Below are positions 49,981 to 60,519 of a stretch of 64,000 nt of DNA, piece by piece. The notes beneath the pieces are model-generated. The model searched no databases. It was given only the letters and a program-made list of their open reading frames with translations, and was not told where the DNA came from. A program made the position numbers and the translations under genes. The stretch's first letter is position 1, and every line of letters starts with the position of its first letter. The stretch covers positions 13,841,744 through 13,905,743 of the forward strand of contig CM040443.1 in NCBI GenBank assembly GCA_022749755.1, given 5' to 3'. This DNA comes from Azadirachta indica (taxonomy: Eukaryota; Streptophyta; Magnoliopsida; Sapindales; Meliaceae).

Positions 49981-50448
49981 AGGGGTGGGCACTGTTCAGT
50001 TTGATCTGAATTTTTGAAAAATTGGACCAAATCTAACAATTTCGACTTTTAAATTTTTAAGACCGAACTAGACTGAATAAGAAGAAAAACCTGAATCAAA
50101 CTGGACCGATTACATGTTAAAACCGGATTAAAACTAGATTGAGCAGTTTGATTTTTGGGTCGGTTCGATTTTTGGATAAATTTATTATTTTTTTTAAAAA
50201 TTTTTCAGTATATTAAACGATTTCGTTTTATGAAAACACAAAAAAACAACGTTGTTTAGATAAAAAATATTAAAAAATAATATTTCTAGTTTGATCTAGA
50301 TTTTTTGGATTAAAATCGAAACCAGAGCGAAAATTTTGGTTTTTTTTAATTTTAAAAATCAAAACCACATCAAATTGCTTAAAATACTGAATCGAACCCC
50401 TAAATTTCAGTCCGGTTACGATTTAGTCTAGTTTTCTGCCCAGGCCTA
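49981..50448. mobile_element. 468-bp MITE with exact 9-bp target duplication
   Basis: The ends are AGGGGTGGGCACTG on the left and CTGCCCAGGCCTA on the right (inverted). The target duplication CTTATAAGT is exact at 49972-49980 and 50449-50457. The interior has repeated CCGGTT/CGGTTCGATTTT motifs. A 9-bp duplication fits a Mutator-type MITE; read as 8 bp it would fit hAT. No coding capacity. Confidence 0.88.
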
Positions 50449-50457
50449 CTTATAAGT

Positions 50458-51790
50458 ATTTGCTCACCTCAAATACTCACAAAATCACTCAATCAAGTAA
50501 AAGATCCACTTATTTCACTTTCATATAACAAAATTGTATAAGAATAAGAAAGAAAAACTTACAAGATTAATATTTTTAAGTGTACAATAATGAAAATAAA
50601 TTCATATGGAGATTTTAATGTGCGTTGCATAGATTTAAGTTTAAGAATGTGTTATTTGATATTGTAATCACTTTGTGTTTATAAAAAATATGTTACAAGA
50701 AGAAGTAAATCAAGTATTTTCACAATTCAAATTTGCTACATGTCGATCGACCAGAGGGGTCACTTTGCTCAACCGTATTTGAAAATCATCAAAACAGTTT
50801 AAAGAATGCACACTTTGGTCGAACAAATTGGACGAGTTGGTCAACCAAGTGATTCAGTTTGGTTGACTAACTAGTCCAATTTGGTTGATCGATCATGGGA
50901 GGCTTGCCACCTCCATTCGGTTGACCAAGTTGATACACTTGGTTGATCAGGGGAATTATTTGGATTGTATTTGTAGGTTTAAAGACTTTGCATTTTACCC
51001 ATTTTTAAGGTTTTAAAATCTTACATTTTGGTCTTTATTTTAGGTTTGAAAAACTTGTATTTCGGTTCGATTTTTAGAATTAATAATATGCATAAAACAT
51101 CTTAAACTTTCTATCAATACATGACACACTTACAAAAGCACAAGGCTATACATATAAAATACACAATAAAATATTGTCTTCTATGCTTGTGTCTTAACTT
51201 CGTATATTGAGCTTGAATTGTCTTTTTTCATTTATTTGATCAGATGACGCATTTTGTGATTATCATAATTAGAGTTGTGTGACACTAAGGTCAACATATA
51301 TGTATACACACAAACACACACACATATAGTAACAACGATACTAATAATATACTTTAGAAGAATATATAGATGTCAAAATGCAAGGTCTCAAATTTTTTAT
51401 TTTTATAAAAACAAATAAGTTACCACTTATACTCTTATGTATAAGAAAACAAAAAAATATTATTTATATTAAAATTTAAGTCATATTCAGACTTAACATT
51501 AAAATAAAAATGCCACCTTAATATTTAAGAAGCATATTAATCTCATAATTTTTGTAATAACTTTAAAAATTAAAGTTATTAAATTAAAAGTTTAAGGACT
51601 CAAAAATTATTGGTTTATACTAAGCTCATTGTAAACCTAATAATGTAACATAGAAAAAACAAAATTAAAAATCATAAACCATATGATGCATCAAAATTAA
51701 GAATGCCACAAGTTAGAAGTTACTTATCCCTAATGAAAGTAACCCTACATATACAACAAACAAATATCAAACCTAATGTTTATCTAAAAT
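50458..51790. other. Repeat-like DNA with GGTTGAC motifs, no gene
   Basis: 50735-50960 holds about eight copies of GGTTGAYC or its complement (TTGGTCAACCAAG, TTGGTTGACTAAC, TTGGTTGATCGATC, CGGTTGACC). Such motifs are common in LTRs of plant retrotransposons, and 49800-49880 (AAGGGTTCAACATAACCTTG) has similar character, so a decayed solo LTR interrupted by the MITE is possible. No LTR borders or coding domains were found. Confidence 0.35.
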
Positions 51791-51801
51791 ACAATTTATT
51801 T

Positions 51802-52412
51802 GAGAAATTTTCTATTTTGACCACTTTTCACACACATTTTTTACAAATAGTTTAACAACTTTTTTTTTTTAAATTTGACTAAACACACATTTTTTCACAA
51901 ATAGATTAGACCAAAATACTCCTTTAGTCATATTAAAAAAAATGTTATATTTTTTGTCACAATATTTTTGAGTATGGATAAACACAAAATCCTAATTTAC
52001 TTTGCACTTGAAACTCTAATTCAAAAACTAAACTTTTGAACACACTCAATATATAATTTCGAGTAAAGTCTTCACTTGAAAGTATTTATTTGTTTTGAGC
52101 ACAAACTCAAAACTAGTGTTGGTTTTGAACACAAACTCCCTGCACTTGAAACTAGTGTTTAAACACAAACTTGAAACAAATGTTAGTTTCGAGCATAAAC
52201 TCTTTGCACTCGAAACTAGTATTCATTTTCAATACAAAATCAAAACTAATACTAGTTTCTAGTTTGAACTCGAAGTAGTATTTTGATGATACGATGTATG
52301 AGGATATTTTCATTTAAATACTTAATATTTGTCCAAAATTTTTTTAAAAAAAATTCAATGTGCTTGTTTGTAAAAAATTGGTTTAAATAATGGCTAATAA
52401 GAAAATTTTCCC
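51802..52412. mobile_element. 611-bp MULE-type MITE with sub-terminal repeats
   Basis: The left end GAGAAATTTTCTATTTTGAC and reverse-complemented right end GGGAAAATTTTCTTATTAGC are inverted repeats. They are flanked by ATTTATTT at 51794-51801 and 52413-52420. The interior 52040-52290 has about seven repeats of the form (C/T)GAGCACAAACTC...GAAACTAGT, close in style to the TCGAGCA repeats of the 44993 MULE. Confidence 0.65.
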
Positions 52413-53060
52413 ATTTATTTTTTTGAAAAAAACTTAATTTTACTTTCAATTTATAATATTATATTTTTATTTTTTAATTAATTAATTAATTAAATTGATG
52501 TTTATCTCAACTGGTTAAAGCCTATCAAAGTTTTGATTTGGTTTCGGTGGCTACAATTCAAAGGTTAGTTTTCTCTTACCTTTTTTATTAAAAAAAGAAA
52601 AATTTTCAAAATAATCTTAAATTTTTTTGAGTTTACGTAAATAGTTTTTTGTAAAAAAATTTTACTAAACCAAATCCTCACCTTTCAAAACCTTTCCTCA
52701 TTCTTCAATAGCGGCGGCATTAGTAACAGAGACGGTGACAGCGAGAGAAATTGTGCAAATAAAAGTTGATTATAACTTGATGACAGTAAACGGAAACTAT
52801 TGGTAAGTTTTTTATAGTTTTATTTATATTTTTTCAACACAAATATATGAAAGAGTTTTTTTAAATATGATTTTTGTTGGATATTAATAATGTGAATGCA
52901 TTTGATTGGAATGGGAAGGAATTTTGTCTGGAAAATGAAGATTTTGTGGAATATTATATTGGATTTGGCAGAAAAATGTAGCTGAAATTTCAAAAAAAAT
53001 TTACCTAGAAGTGCAGAAAATTTCTGGATGCATTTGTCCTAAAATGGGTCTCTTTATAGG

Positions 53061-53990
53061 CCCCTTTTAAAAGAAATATAATAATAATTAATATATGTAA
53101 TAAAATAATAATAATAATAAAATAATAATAAAATAATATTATATGACAATATTATTTAATAATAGTATTAATAATAAATTAATAATTATATTTTTAATTA
53201 TTCAATAATAATCAATAAAAATAATTAGTAATAATATAATGGTAAATAATTAATAATAATATGAGATGTAATAATAATAATAATAACAGGAATGTAATAA
53301 TAATAATAATAATAATAATAAGATAATAGTAATAATAAATTAATTAACAATAATAAAATAATAGTCATAATAATTATTACTAACAATATGAGATGTAATA
53401 ATAATAATTGATTAGTATTAATAATAAATTAATAATTATATTTTTAATTATTCAATAATAATCAATAAAATAATTAATAATAATATAATAGTAAATAATT
53501 AATAATAATAAATAATAGTAGTAATAATACTTAACGATAATGTGAGGTGCAATAATAATTTATTAATAATAATAACTAATTCATAATATTATGAGATGTA
53601 ATAATAATAATAATAATTGATCAATAATAATTAATTCATAATAATAAAGTAATAGTAATAATTTAATAGTAATAATAATAATAATAATAGGGGATGTAAT
53701 AATAATATTGATTAGTAATAATTAATAATAATAATAATAAATAAATAAGAATAGTAATAATAATAATTAATAATGTAAATAATAATATCAATAATAATAT
53801 TAATTTACTAATAAATTAATAATGTAAATTAATATTATTGGGAACAATACTAATAATTAATTAATTAATAATAATAAAATAATAATGATATTGATTAATG
53901 ATTAATTATAATAATAAAAAATAAAAGTAACAATAATAATAATTGATTAATAACAATAACAATAACAAAAATATTTATATTATTATGTTG
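53061..53990. repeat. About 930 bp of (TAA/AAT)n-rich low-complexity DNA
   Basis: Almost entirely AATAATAAT-type triplets with short interruptions. A higher-order repeat is visible: GAGATGTAATAATAATAAT recurs about six times, and AGTATTAATAATAAATTAAT with TTTTTAATTATTCAATAATA occurs at 53163 and 53415. It lies in a predicted intron of the DUF1985 gene of the MULE. Confidence 0.9.
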
Positions 53991-54163
53991 TAATTTTCTT
54001 TTAAAAATTGTTGTAATAATTTATTAATATATATAAAAATTAATAAAATTATGAATGAATTTACCTTGTGTTTAGTGCATAAATTATTATATTATGATTA
54101 CATTATATTTTATCATTAATACTGTATTTAATATATTTAATTTAATTTTTCAGATAAAAGGAA

Positions 54164-54400
54164 ATGGCCAAGCCAATTAAGAGATTAAAAATTAATTCCG
54201 CCGATCACTTCCACGACGTTCCCACATCACTATCTAAACTATAAATATTGGACACAATTCGGAAGAAACTGACCCTTAAACAAGTTAAGCTTTTCAGAGA
54301 GATATGTATAAGACATTTTATAGACTTTGATGACCTCCGCTTCTCCAGTAACCTGACCCATTATATGTTGTTACATGAAGCATACGCACCGGGTGCCTGA
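54164..54400 (+). pseudogene. 5' fragment of a DUF1985 gene in the second MULE
   Basis: After a splice-acceptor-like TTTAATTTTTCAG (54153), an ATG at 54164 opens MAKPIKRLKINSADHFHDVP. One in-frame stop follows near 54240, and then the frame continues with LDTIRKKLTLKQVKLFRE and LRFSSNLTHYMLLHEAYA. This aligns with the same region of the 45813 gene (LKVIREKLILKQQRLFS and FSGNFVHHMIMHEVE). The homology stops at about 54395, just before the HELW core, where the truncated transposase begins on the other strand. Confidence 0.78.
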
Positions 54401-54479
54401 AACGGAATGTGGTTTTTGGTGGGTGGTCGATGTATTTGTTTTTCTCAAGTCGAGTTTAGGCTTATCATAAGCCTAAGAT

Positions 54480-55970
54480 TTGGCAAATATCCATGTAGGA
54501 TAGTTAGGGGGAGTAATCGTTTAAAAGTCCAATATGTGATTTGGCAAAAACCATTTCCAAGATGTGTCGTTCTTAGAGTCTCCAATCCTAAATGCCAAGA
54601 GATATATGTGATTGTTTCCGTCGACAGCAGCTGTCAAAAACAAAGTCTCCCGACAGGTTCTTTTTAAAAAGGTATTGTCAAGAGCAATTATTGGATGAAT
54701 GGCTCCACGAAACCCTCGGATAAATGCACCAAAGGTCACGAAGAAGTATAAGAAATGATCCTCGTCGTCTTTTTCAATATATGTGATTGTCCTCAGGTTT
54801 GTCTCTTATAACACATGATAAAGTCGAGGGAGTGCCTTAAATGACTCAACTGGGTCTCCGTTCACTAATTGACGCGCTTTTTCTTTTGCCAACCATGCCT
54901 TCCTATATGATACGAGCACCCCATAATCATTTTATATATCGTCTCAAATGTTTTTTGATGTATAAATTCTGTTAGGGTCTTAGAATTTGATCAAGATATG
55001 TTCACCAATTAGTCGGCTGCTAGCTTGTCAATGGCTATCCTGCACTTGATCACTTCAATATATGTGCAAGCCCATAATTCGTGTGATGCAGAAGTACCCA
55101 TTAGTTTCCTCATTATTTATAGCACGTATCCGCCTCTTACATCCATTCACAACACATTTTGCCTTAAATCATGTTGTTGTTGATCGATAAATGATGAATT
55201 GAAAACGTCTCCTCAACACCATAATACTCAAATCATGTCATAACTCTTTCTTTATTCTAAAAATCTGCCCCATATGGACATTACCATCTATCGAACTCGA
55301 TATAACATCTGAGAACATGGTAAATATCGTTGAGATGGGAGGAATAATACGGGTAGGAGCTGAACCCTTCGTTGTATTATCTTCATAGGCCATTGATATA
55401 TTGGCTGGTGTCTCGCCAGTAATATCCTCTCTTACAGCAGTATCCTCATCACAGTAATTCATTTGGCTTTTTTTCCCAGAACAGTATGTTCTTTGCATAG
55501 ATGGTTGATTGTCAAAATAGTCTTATGTAGGATCTTTATATTTTATGGGGGCGGTGAGCATACACCATAATTAACCGGCGCTTCATAACGGGGCATTGAA
55601 AGGTAAGGTACCTTTTTAGTGTGGAATTCACTGTGATCTTAAAAATTTTGTTTACCATCTCCCAACATATTATAGTCAAATGGTGTACAAGTTGGCGGGT
55701 CCACATTGCTAAAATAATTACTGCCCCTAGAAGAGACAAATAGATGTGCATATGATTCTCGAATTATATCTTCAAAGATAGTAAGTTGCGTCATTCTAGG
55801 TTCTTCAAACTTTGTGACTTCCACTCCAATAATGCGGTCCAAAGTTATATACAGTGGAGTCAAACCGCCCAATCGAGAGCCATTGGCATTAAAAAAATGC
55901 ACTAGAGACAATAAATTATGGTCATTAATTATATCAGCTGGAATAGGCGCAGTGGACAAGTCATTATACT
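54480..55970 (-). pseudogene. MuDR-type (MULE) transposase, truncated and frameshifted
   Basis: Conceptual pieces on the minus strand, from N to C: 55959-55639 (N-terminal region, SLVHFFNANGSRLGGLTPLY), 55498-55238 (ending VHMGQIFRIKKEL, the MuDR N-terminal entry motif), and 54739-54521 (AFIRGFRGAIHPIIALDNTF, LKRTCRETLFLTAAVDGNNH, LAFRIGDSKNDTSWKWFL). The last is the start of the MULE transposase catalytic domain, with the first acidic residue in ALDNTF. Between them the frame is broken by many stops, and the protein ends after WKWFL, so the remaining catalytic residues and zinc-knuckle tail are missing. It encodes no active enzyme, but it identifies the element. Confidence 0.88.
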
Positions 55971-56254
55971 CTCTATACTTTGTCTTTATACAAATTTTGA
56001 ATTATTTTCAATTTATCCGGAATTAGGTATATATCATGTCTGCTAGATTTTGGTAGTTAAAATTTCTTGTTATAGTAATAAGTCGAACTTTTCCACCAAC
56101 ATATTTCTAAATACTATCATCAAGTGTTTTCGTCGAACCGTAGTAATGAATAGAAAATATTACTAAATTTTGCATACCTATATAAATACATAAGAATTGA
56201 ATACTGTTATAATATAAAAAACATACAAAAAAAATGTAATATTTATTCACTTAA

Positions 56255-56465
56255 TATTTTTTTTAAGACCATTTATCGGGTAAGGCAAAATTTGGCTTTA
56301 CAAGAAAAATAGTTACTTTACCCAAAAACTATTTTTTAGCTAAGGTTAAATTTTCTTTTACCCAAAAAATAGTTTTAGGGTAAGAAAAAATTTGACTTTA
56401 GTCAAAAAGTAGCTTTGCGTAAAAATACTCGTGACCCAAAATTAGCTACCTCTTTATATCCTCAA
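56255..56465. repeat. Sub-terminal repeat cluster of the second MULE
   Basis: Repeated TTTACCCAAAAA / GGGTAAG(A)AAAA units with AATAGTT or TAGCTAAGG spacers, at least five in alternating orientation. This matches the position and style of the GAGTAAGG cluster in the 44993 element but with a different core. Confidence 0.6.
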
Positions 56466-56984
56466 ATTAATTCTTATTTTTACATATATACAACAACAGT
56501 TAACATAATTTAAATATTAAATCAATTACTTTCTATTATCTAAATAAGAGTAAATTACAAATTCTATTTTGAGAAAGAATTAAATATTTTTAATTTACAC
56601 ATAAAACATATACTTATATAATAAAACAAATTACTTAATATAGGTAACCAACATTTTACTGTCAAAACTATACTACTGTCGTACTATTTACCGTTGTAGT
56701 TAGTAAAAGATGTGAGTTTGAAAAGAGAAATTTAAATTTATGAAAGTTTGAATTTGTCGAAGTATAGAGTAATAAGAAAAGTAGAAAAAAAAATTAACTT
56801 TCATAAAAATAAAACTAAAGTAGATTATTGAGAATAATTTAATCTAAAAAATATATTTTAGGTTAAATTTGTAAAGTTTTTTCACAAGAGGCTATTTACG
56901 TAAACTCAAAAAATTTAAGGATATTTTGAAAAATTATAATTTGTAGAAAAAATTTGTCTGATTTAGGGATTTAGCTGATAATCA

Positions 56985-59172
56985 GGAACATACAGAGATG
57001 TTGATTGTAGTTGTAGTTATATTTCACGAAGGTGATTAATAATACAACTGAACTAAAGGAGTAAGAGTTTTCTGGCTTTCTTATGCAGAACCAATTAAGA
57101 AGAAGAAAGTGATGAAGAAGACTATCATGGCGTTATTCTGTATGAGATTAGCTAGCTAAGGTTTGTCTCTAATTGCATTATTTAGCTATTTTTTTTTCAT
57201 TGGTTGATTTATACTTTTTATGGGGATCCAAATTAGTTGTTCTATTTCTGTGATATATTTTTTAACTGTTGTTTTCAGTTTATGGCAAGATGATGTTGAT
57301 TCAAACTCAGGTTACATATAGCTTTAACAAAGAAATGCTTCTACATAACAATCGTTATTTGATTTGAATGTTAACTGCACTTGTCATATCTTACTCCACT
57401 ATGTCTCCCCGTATGCCCCTAAATCAGGCTAAAAACAGGAAAAAAAATAAAAAAGAGATAAAACGAAGAATTTGATAGATAGGCATGCAACAATGAAGCA
57501 TGTGTGTGTATGCGTGATTTGTATTAGTTCATACCTTGAGAGTTTGAGGGTAGAATAAGTGACATTATAATTCTTTGGTAATTGATGCATCATATTATAA
57601 GCTTTGTATGAATATTCAGGCGGACAGTTAATCTGAATATTATTAATTAGTAGTCTTATCCTTGTAGTATATGGGAGAGAAAGAAAAGCCTAACATGAGT
57701 AGAGAGAGTCTGTTAGTGTGGCCAAAGGTGACTGCCCGAAACCAAAACAAAAGTTTATAATTGCAGAGTATAGACCCAAACTGAGTGAAAACAGTTATAA
57801 ACTGGGAGATCTTCATGGAAGACTCTTTTTCTCAAAATCAAGTGCTAATGGGATGCATGCCAAATATATATCTACATAAATAGTGTAGTAAGGCAGTGAT
57901 TTGTGACGAAGAAGAGAAAGCCTAGCATGAATGATAAGAGCCTGTCAAATAAGCAAAGATATGACTGCCTTGAAATCTTCCTCAAGGATTCAACATATAT
58001 AAAACTACAGTTCAAACCTCACTGTGGAAGCAAGGCAAGTCATTCTTGGCTATCAGATTAGATTCTTTATCTTCATGTTAGGCTATTCTTCCTTTCTAAT
58101 ATGCAAACTATGATAAGATGCCATTGCTGTGGTAGAAAATGCTGTATTTATAGCTGATAAATAGCGTACAGATTGGCGGCAGATCGGATTGTTATTATGC
58201 TGACATCTATTTGCCTTACCTATTACACATTTTCCTTATATTTTTGCCCACCTCTCCATATCACTAAGCTTACTAAACTGGAACATATGTTCTTTATTTG
58301 AAACTATCGGGAACTCATATACATAGATGCAGTTCATTTGCTTTACGTCCTCAAAGGAAATAACCTTATTAAGAATTTCTGCATAAAGTAGGAAAGTTCA
58401 TGAAGGCTTATTTGCCAGGCAATTTCCAGTTAATCATATGTAGAATCAAACCTGCAGGTTCTCCAAATGAAGGACATATTTATGGAATTGGCTATATATT
58501 TGTATGTGTGACACCCAAGATTTGGTCTGTTATAGGTGTCATTTACAACTTGTTTAAGTAATGAAGTTTGGCTTGATTGATAACTAGGATGCCATTTATC
58601 CCTTTAACAAAGTGATGCTTCTAGTCTACAACAATAACATCAAAATATAGGCTCTCAAATTTTGTAATTATCAGAAGTTTGTAACATATACATTATATAT
58701 AGTTTGTGCAAATTTACTCTTTATTTATGCTGGGATTCAAATTGATGCATAAACTTCATCTATTCTAAGCAATGATGTATTATGCTCACATGTCCCACAT
58801 TATTCAATTACTTTTCATTCCTCTGAAATTGTTAGACATTTGACAATAATATAATATTGTAAAAGAGGGAGGTAGAAACTTGAATAGTTGTTCCTTCTCA
58901 GTCCTACAGGCTTAAAGTTGTGGCATGCTTTAGCTGCAACTCTTTTTTGATTGATTCTGGATACTTGTGTCTCTTTGCTTTCATAGAAATGCGGTACATT
59001 TGGAGTTGGTAGCAAGACATTGGCATTGCTGAATTGTGGCATTATTTTGAGGAAGCTTGAGAGAATGAAACCGATTTTTATGGGATAAAGGCTTGGGTCA
59101 GGACATCGGCTTCAAATGATTTCAAGGATGTATCATTCATTTTTACACTGGAAAATTGGGAAGCTGTTGTTT
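56985..59172 (+). repeat. Unidentified repeat block, copy 1
   Basis: Direct repeat of 60520-62838. Landmarks in both copies: AGAGTTTTCTGGCTTTC (57066/60610), GAGATTAGCTAGCTAAGG (57144/60700), TAGCTTTAACAAAGAAATGC (57320/60972), AAAGGTGACTGCCCGAAACC (57723/61390), CAAGATTTGGTCTGTTATA (58510/62123), and GGAAAATTGGGAAGCTGTTG (59150/62801). Its leading ~100 bp (52480-52580, matching 60205-60310) are separated from it by the MULE insertion. No reading frame is kept open in both copies. Splice-site-like CAG and GTAAG signals and moderate G+C suggest it could be transcribed non-coding DNA or a decayed gene. It directly abuts the nicotinamidase promoter. Confidence 0.85.
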
Positions 59173-59184
59173 TCTTCTCATTCT

Positions 59185-59194
59185 TATTTATATA
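59185..59194 (+). promoter_or_regulatory. Candidate TATA box of the nicotinamidase gene
   Basis: TATTTATATA lies about 50 bases before the ATG, just downstream of the end of repeat block copy 1. It differs from the ATATAAAACC found at the same place in the two broken copies, so the functional gene has a different proximal promoter. Confidence 0.45.
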
Positions 59195-59241
59195 ATCAGA
59201 GTATCCCATTTCATACACTTACCTACTTGCACACTAAGAAA

Positions 59242-59958
59242 ATGGCAATGTCAGTGGTATCCTCAAATTACATGATCAACCCATCATTACCATCTCTACT
59301 TTCCTTCTCTGAATGCCCAACCACCAAAACAAACATATCTTTGAAACTGAAATCATCATACAAATCATATTCATACACCAAATATGAGACCAGAAAGAGA
59401 GACCCCGATCCCAAAAAATCTGCTTTATTAGTCATTGATATGCAGAACTATTTTTCCTCCATAGCGAAGCCCATTCTTCACAACACTCTCACCACCATTC
59501 ACCTCTGTCGCCGTGCCTCCATCCCCATCTTCTTCACCCGCCATTGTCACAAGTCCCCTTCTGACTATGGCATGCTCGCAGAGTGGTGGAACAATGACCT
59601 GATCTTTGAAGGCAGTGTGGATGCCAAGCTGATGCCTGAAATCAAGCGGCTGGCGGGCGTCGATGAGGTCATAGACAAGAGTACTTACAGTGCATTTCAC
59701 AACACAAAGTTGCAAGACCTGTTGGTGGAGAGGGGAGTGAAGGAAGTGATAGTGAGTGGTGTTATGACTAATGTGTGCTGTGAAACGACAGCGCGTGAGG
59801 CATTTCTAAGAGGGTACAGGGTGTTCTTTTTGACGGATGCAACGGCGACTGTGGATGAGGAGCTGCACCTGGGCACGTTGAGGAACTTGGCTTTTGCCTT
59901 TGCCTACTTGGTTGACTGCAAAAGGCTACAAGCTGGGCTTCTCGGAATCAAAATGTAG
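59242..59958 (+). CDS. Nicotinamidase (isochorismatase-family hydrolase), intact
   Basis: Predicted to hydrolyse nicotinamide to nicotinate and ammonia, the first step of the plant NAD+ salvage route. It has 238 residues and no intron. I chose ATG 59242 ([10 protein letters not shown]) because it follows a short leader conserved with the two broken copies (ACCTACTTGCACACTAAGAAA); an upstream in-frame ATG at 59116 lies in repeat DNA. Residues 1-55 are rich in Ser, Thr and Lys and poor in acidic residues, like a plastid transit peptide. The catalytic triad is visible: Asp66 in [10 protein letters not shown], Lys146 in [12 protein letters not shown], Cys179 in [16 protein letters not shown], with the usual cis-peptide before it. 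The core matches Arabidopsis NIC2/NIC3-type enzymes as I remember them. A polyadenylation signal AATAAA is at 60012-60017. Related isochorismatase-fold hydrolases cannot be fully excluded. Confidence 0.93.
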   Translation: MAMSVVSSNYMINPSLPSLLSFSECPTTKTNISLKLKSSYKSYSYTKYETRKRDPDPKKSALLVIDMQNYFSSIAKPILHNTLTTIHLCRRASIPIFFTRHCHKSPSDYGMLAEWWNNDLIFEGSVDAKLMPEIKRLAGVDEVIDKSTYSAFHNTKLQDLLVERGVKEVIVSGVMTNVCCETTAREAFLRGYRVFFLTDATATVDEELHLGTLRNLAFAFAYLVDCKRLQAGLLGIKM

Positions 59959-60017
59959 TAATGATGTGTGTATGTGTGTGTTGATGTTATGAAAGATAAC
60001 ATTAAGTTGAAAATAAA

Positions 60018-60519
60018 GAGGAGAATGACATATAGATCCAAGCCACTGTTAACTACATACTTTGCCGCTTTCAATCCTGTCGCCGAAACTGTCAATTGAA
60101 ATCACCATTGGAGTCCGTACATACTGACCACCAAAATCCAAAATGTGTATCCCTAATAAAATTTAGTTGTTTTAAATTAATGTTAAACATAAATTTTAAA
60201 TTGTTAATTAATTAATTAAATTAATGTGTATCTGAACCAGTTAAAGCCAATCAACGTGTTCGGTTTGGTTTGAGCGGCTGCAATTTGAAGGTCAGTTTTC
60301 TCTCTAGGAATTTTTTTTTTTCTCTTTCTTTCTTGGTAGAATTGATTTTGAATTGGGGGTTTTGATTTGAGTTGTAAATTTTTTAAAAAAAGATAAATTA
60401 AGAGGTTAATTCCTTCAGATATAGATGAGGTGGTGTGGGTGTTAGCAGACATATATTTTTTCTATGTAGTAATGCAATTTTTCGTTTGTTATTTTGAGTT
60501 AGGGATTTGTTTGCGTATT
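60018..60519. other. 3' flank of the nicotinamidase gene and start of repeat copy 2
   Basis: 60205-60310 matches 52480-52580 (AACCAGTTAAAGCCAATCAA, TTCGGTTTGGTTTGAGCGGC). 60310-60520 is the stretch that, in copy 1, is replaced by the MULE, so it helps define the empty site. No gene. Confidence 0.6.

Larger units (their letters stand above)
52597..56940. mobile_element. Mutator-like element with DUF1985 fragment and broken transposase, 4.3 kb
   Basis: The left arm TTTGAGTTTACGTAAATAG within 52601-52680 is matched, inverted, by CTATTTACGTAAACTCAAA at 56891-56909, and the arms pair over about 75 bp (TTTTCAAAATA..CTTAAAT). The element interrupts a repeat that is uninterrupted at 60200-60600, which confirms that it is an insertion. 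Inside are, in order, a probable 5' exon with GTAAGT donor (52803), a long (TAA)n-rich intron, a DUF1985 gene fragment (+), a truncated transposase (-), and a sub-terminal repeat cluster at 56255-56465 (TTTACCCAAAAACTATTTTT). The exact ends and target duplication are not resolved. Confidence 0.82.

Noticed and set aside
52490..52575. tRNA-like or SINE-like sequence (CAACTGGTTAAAGCC followed by GGTTTCGGTGGCTACAATTC)
   Set aside because: Box A and box B are only loosely matched, no cloverleaf can be drawn, and the second copy at 60220-60300 diverges at the key box positions.
54407..54667. 86-codon plus-strand frame
   Set aside because: It is antisense to the recognisable transposase core at 54521-54739.
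59116..59241. Upstream in-frame ATG giving a 280-residue nicotinamidase
   Set aside because: The added 42 codons lie in repeat-block DNA and across the TATA candidate; the leader just before 59242 is the part conserved in the other copies.
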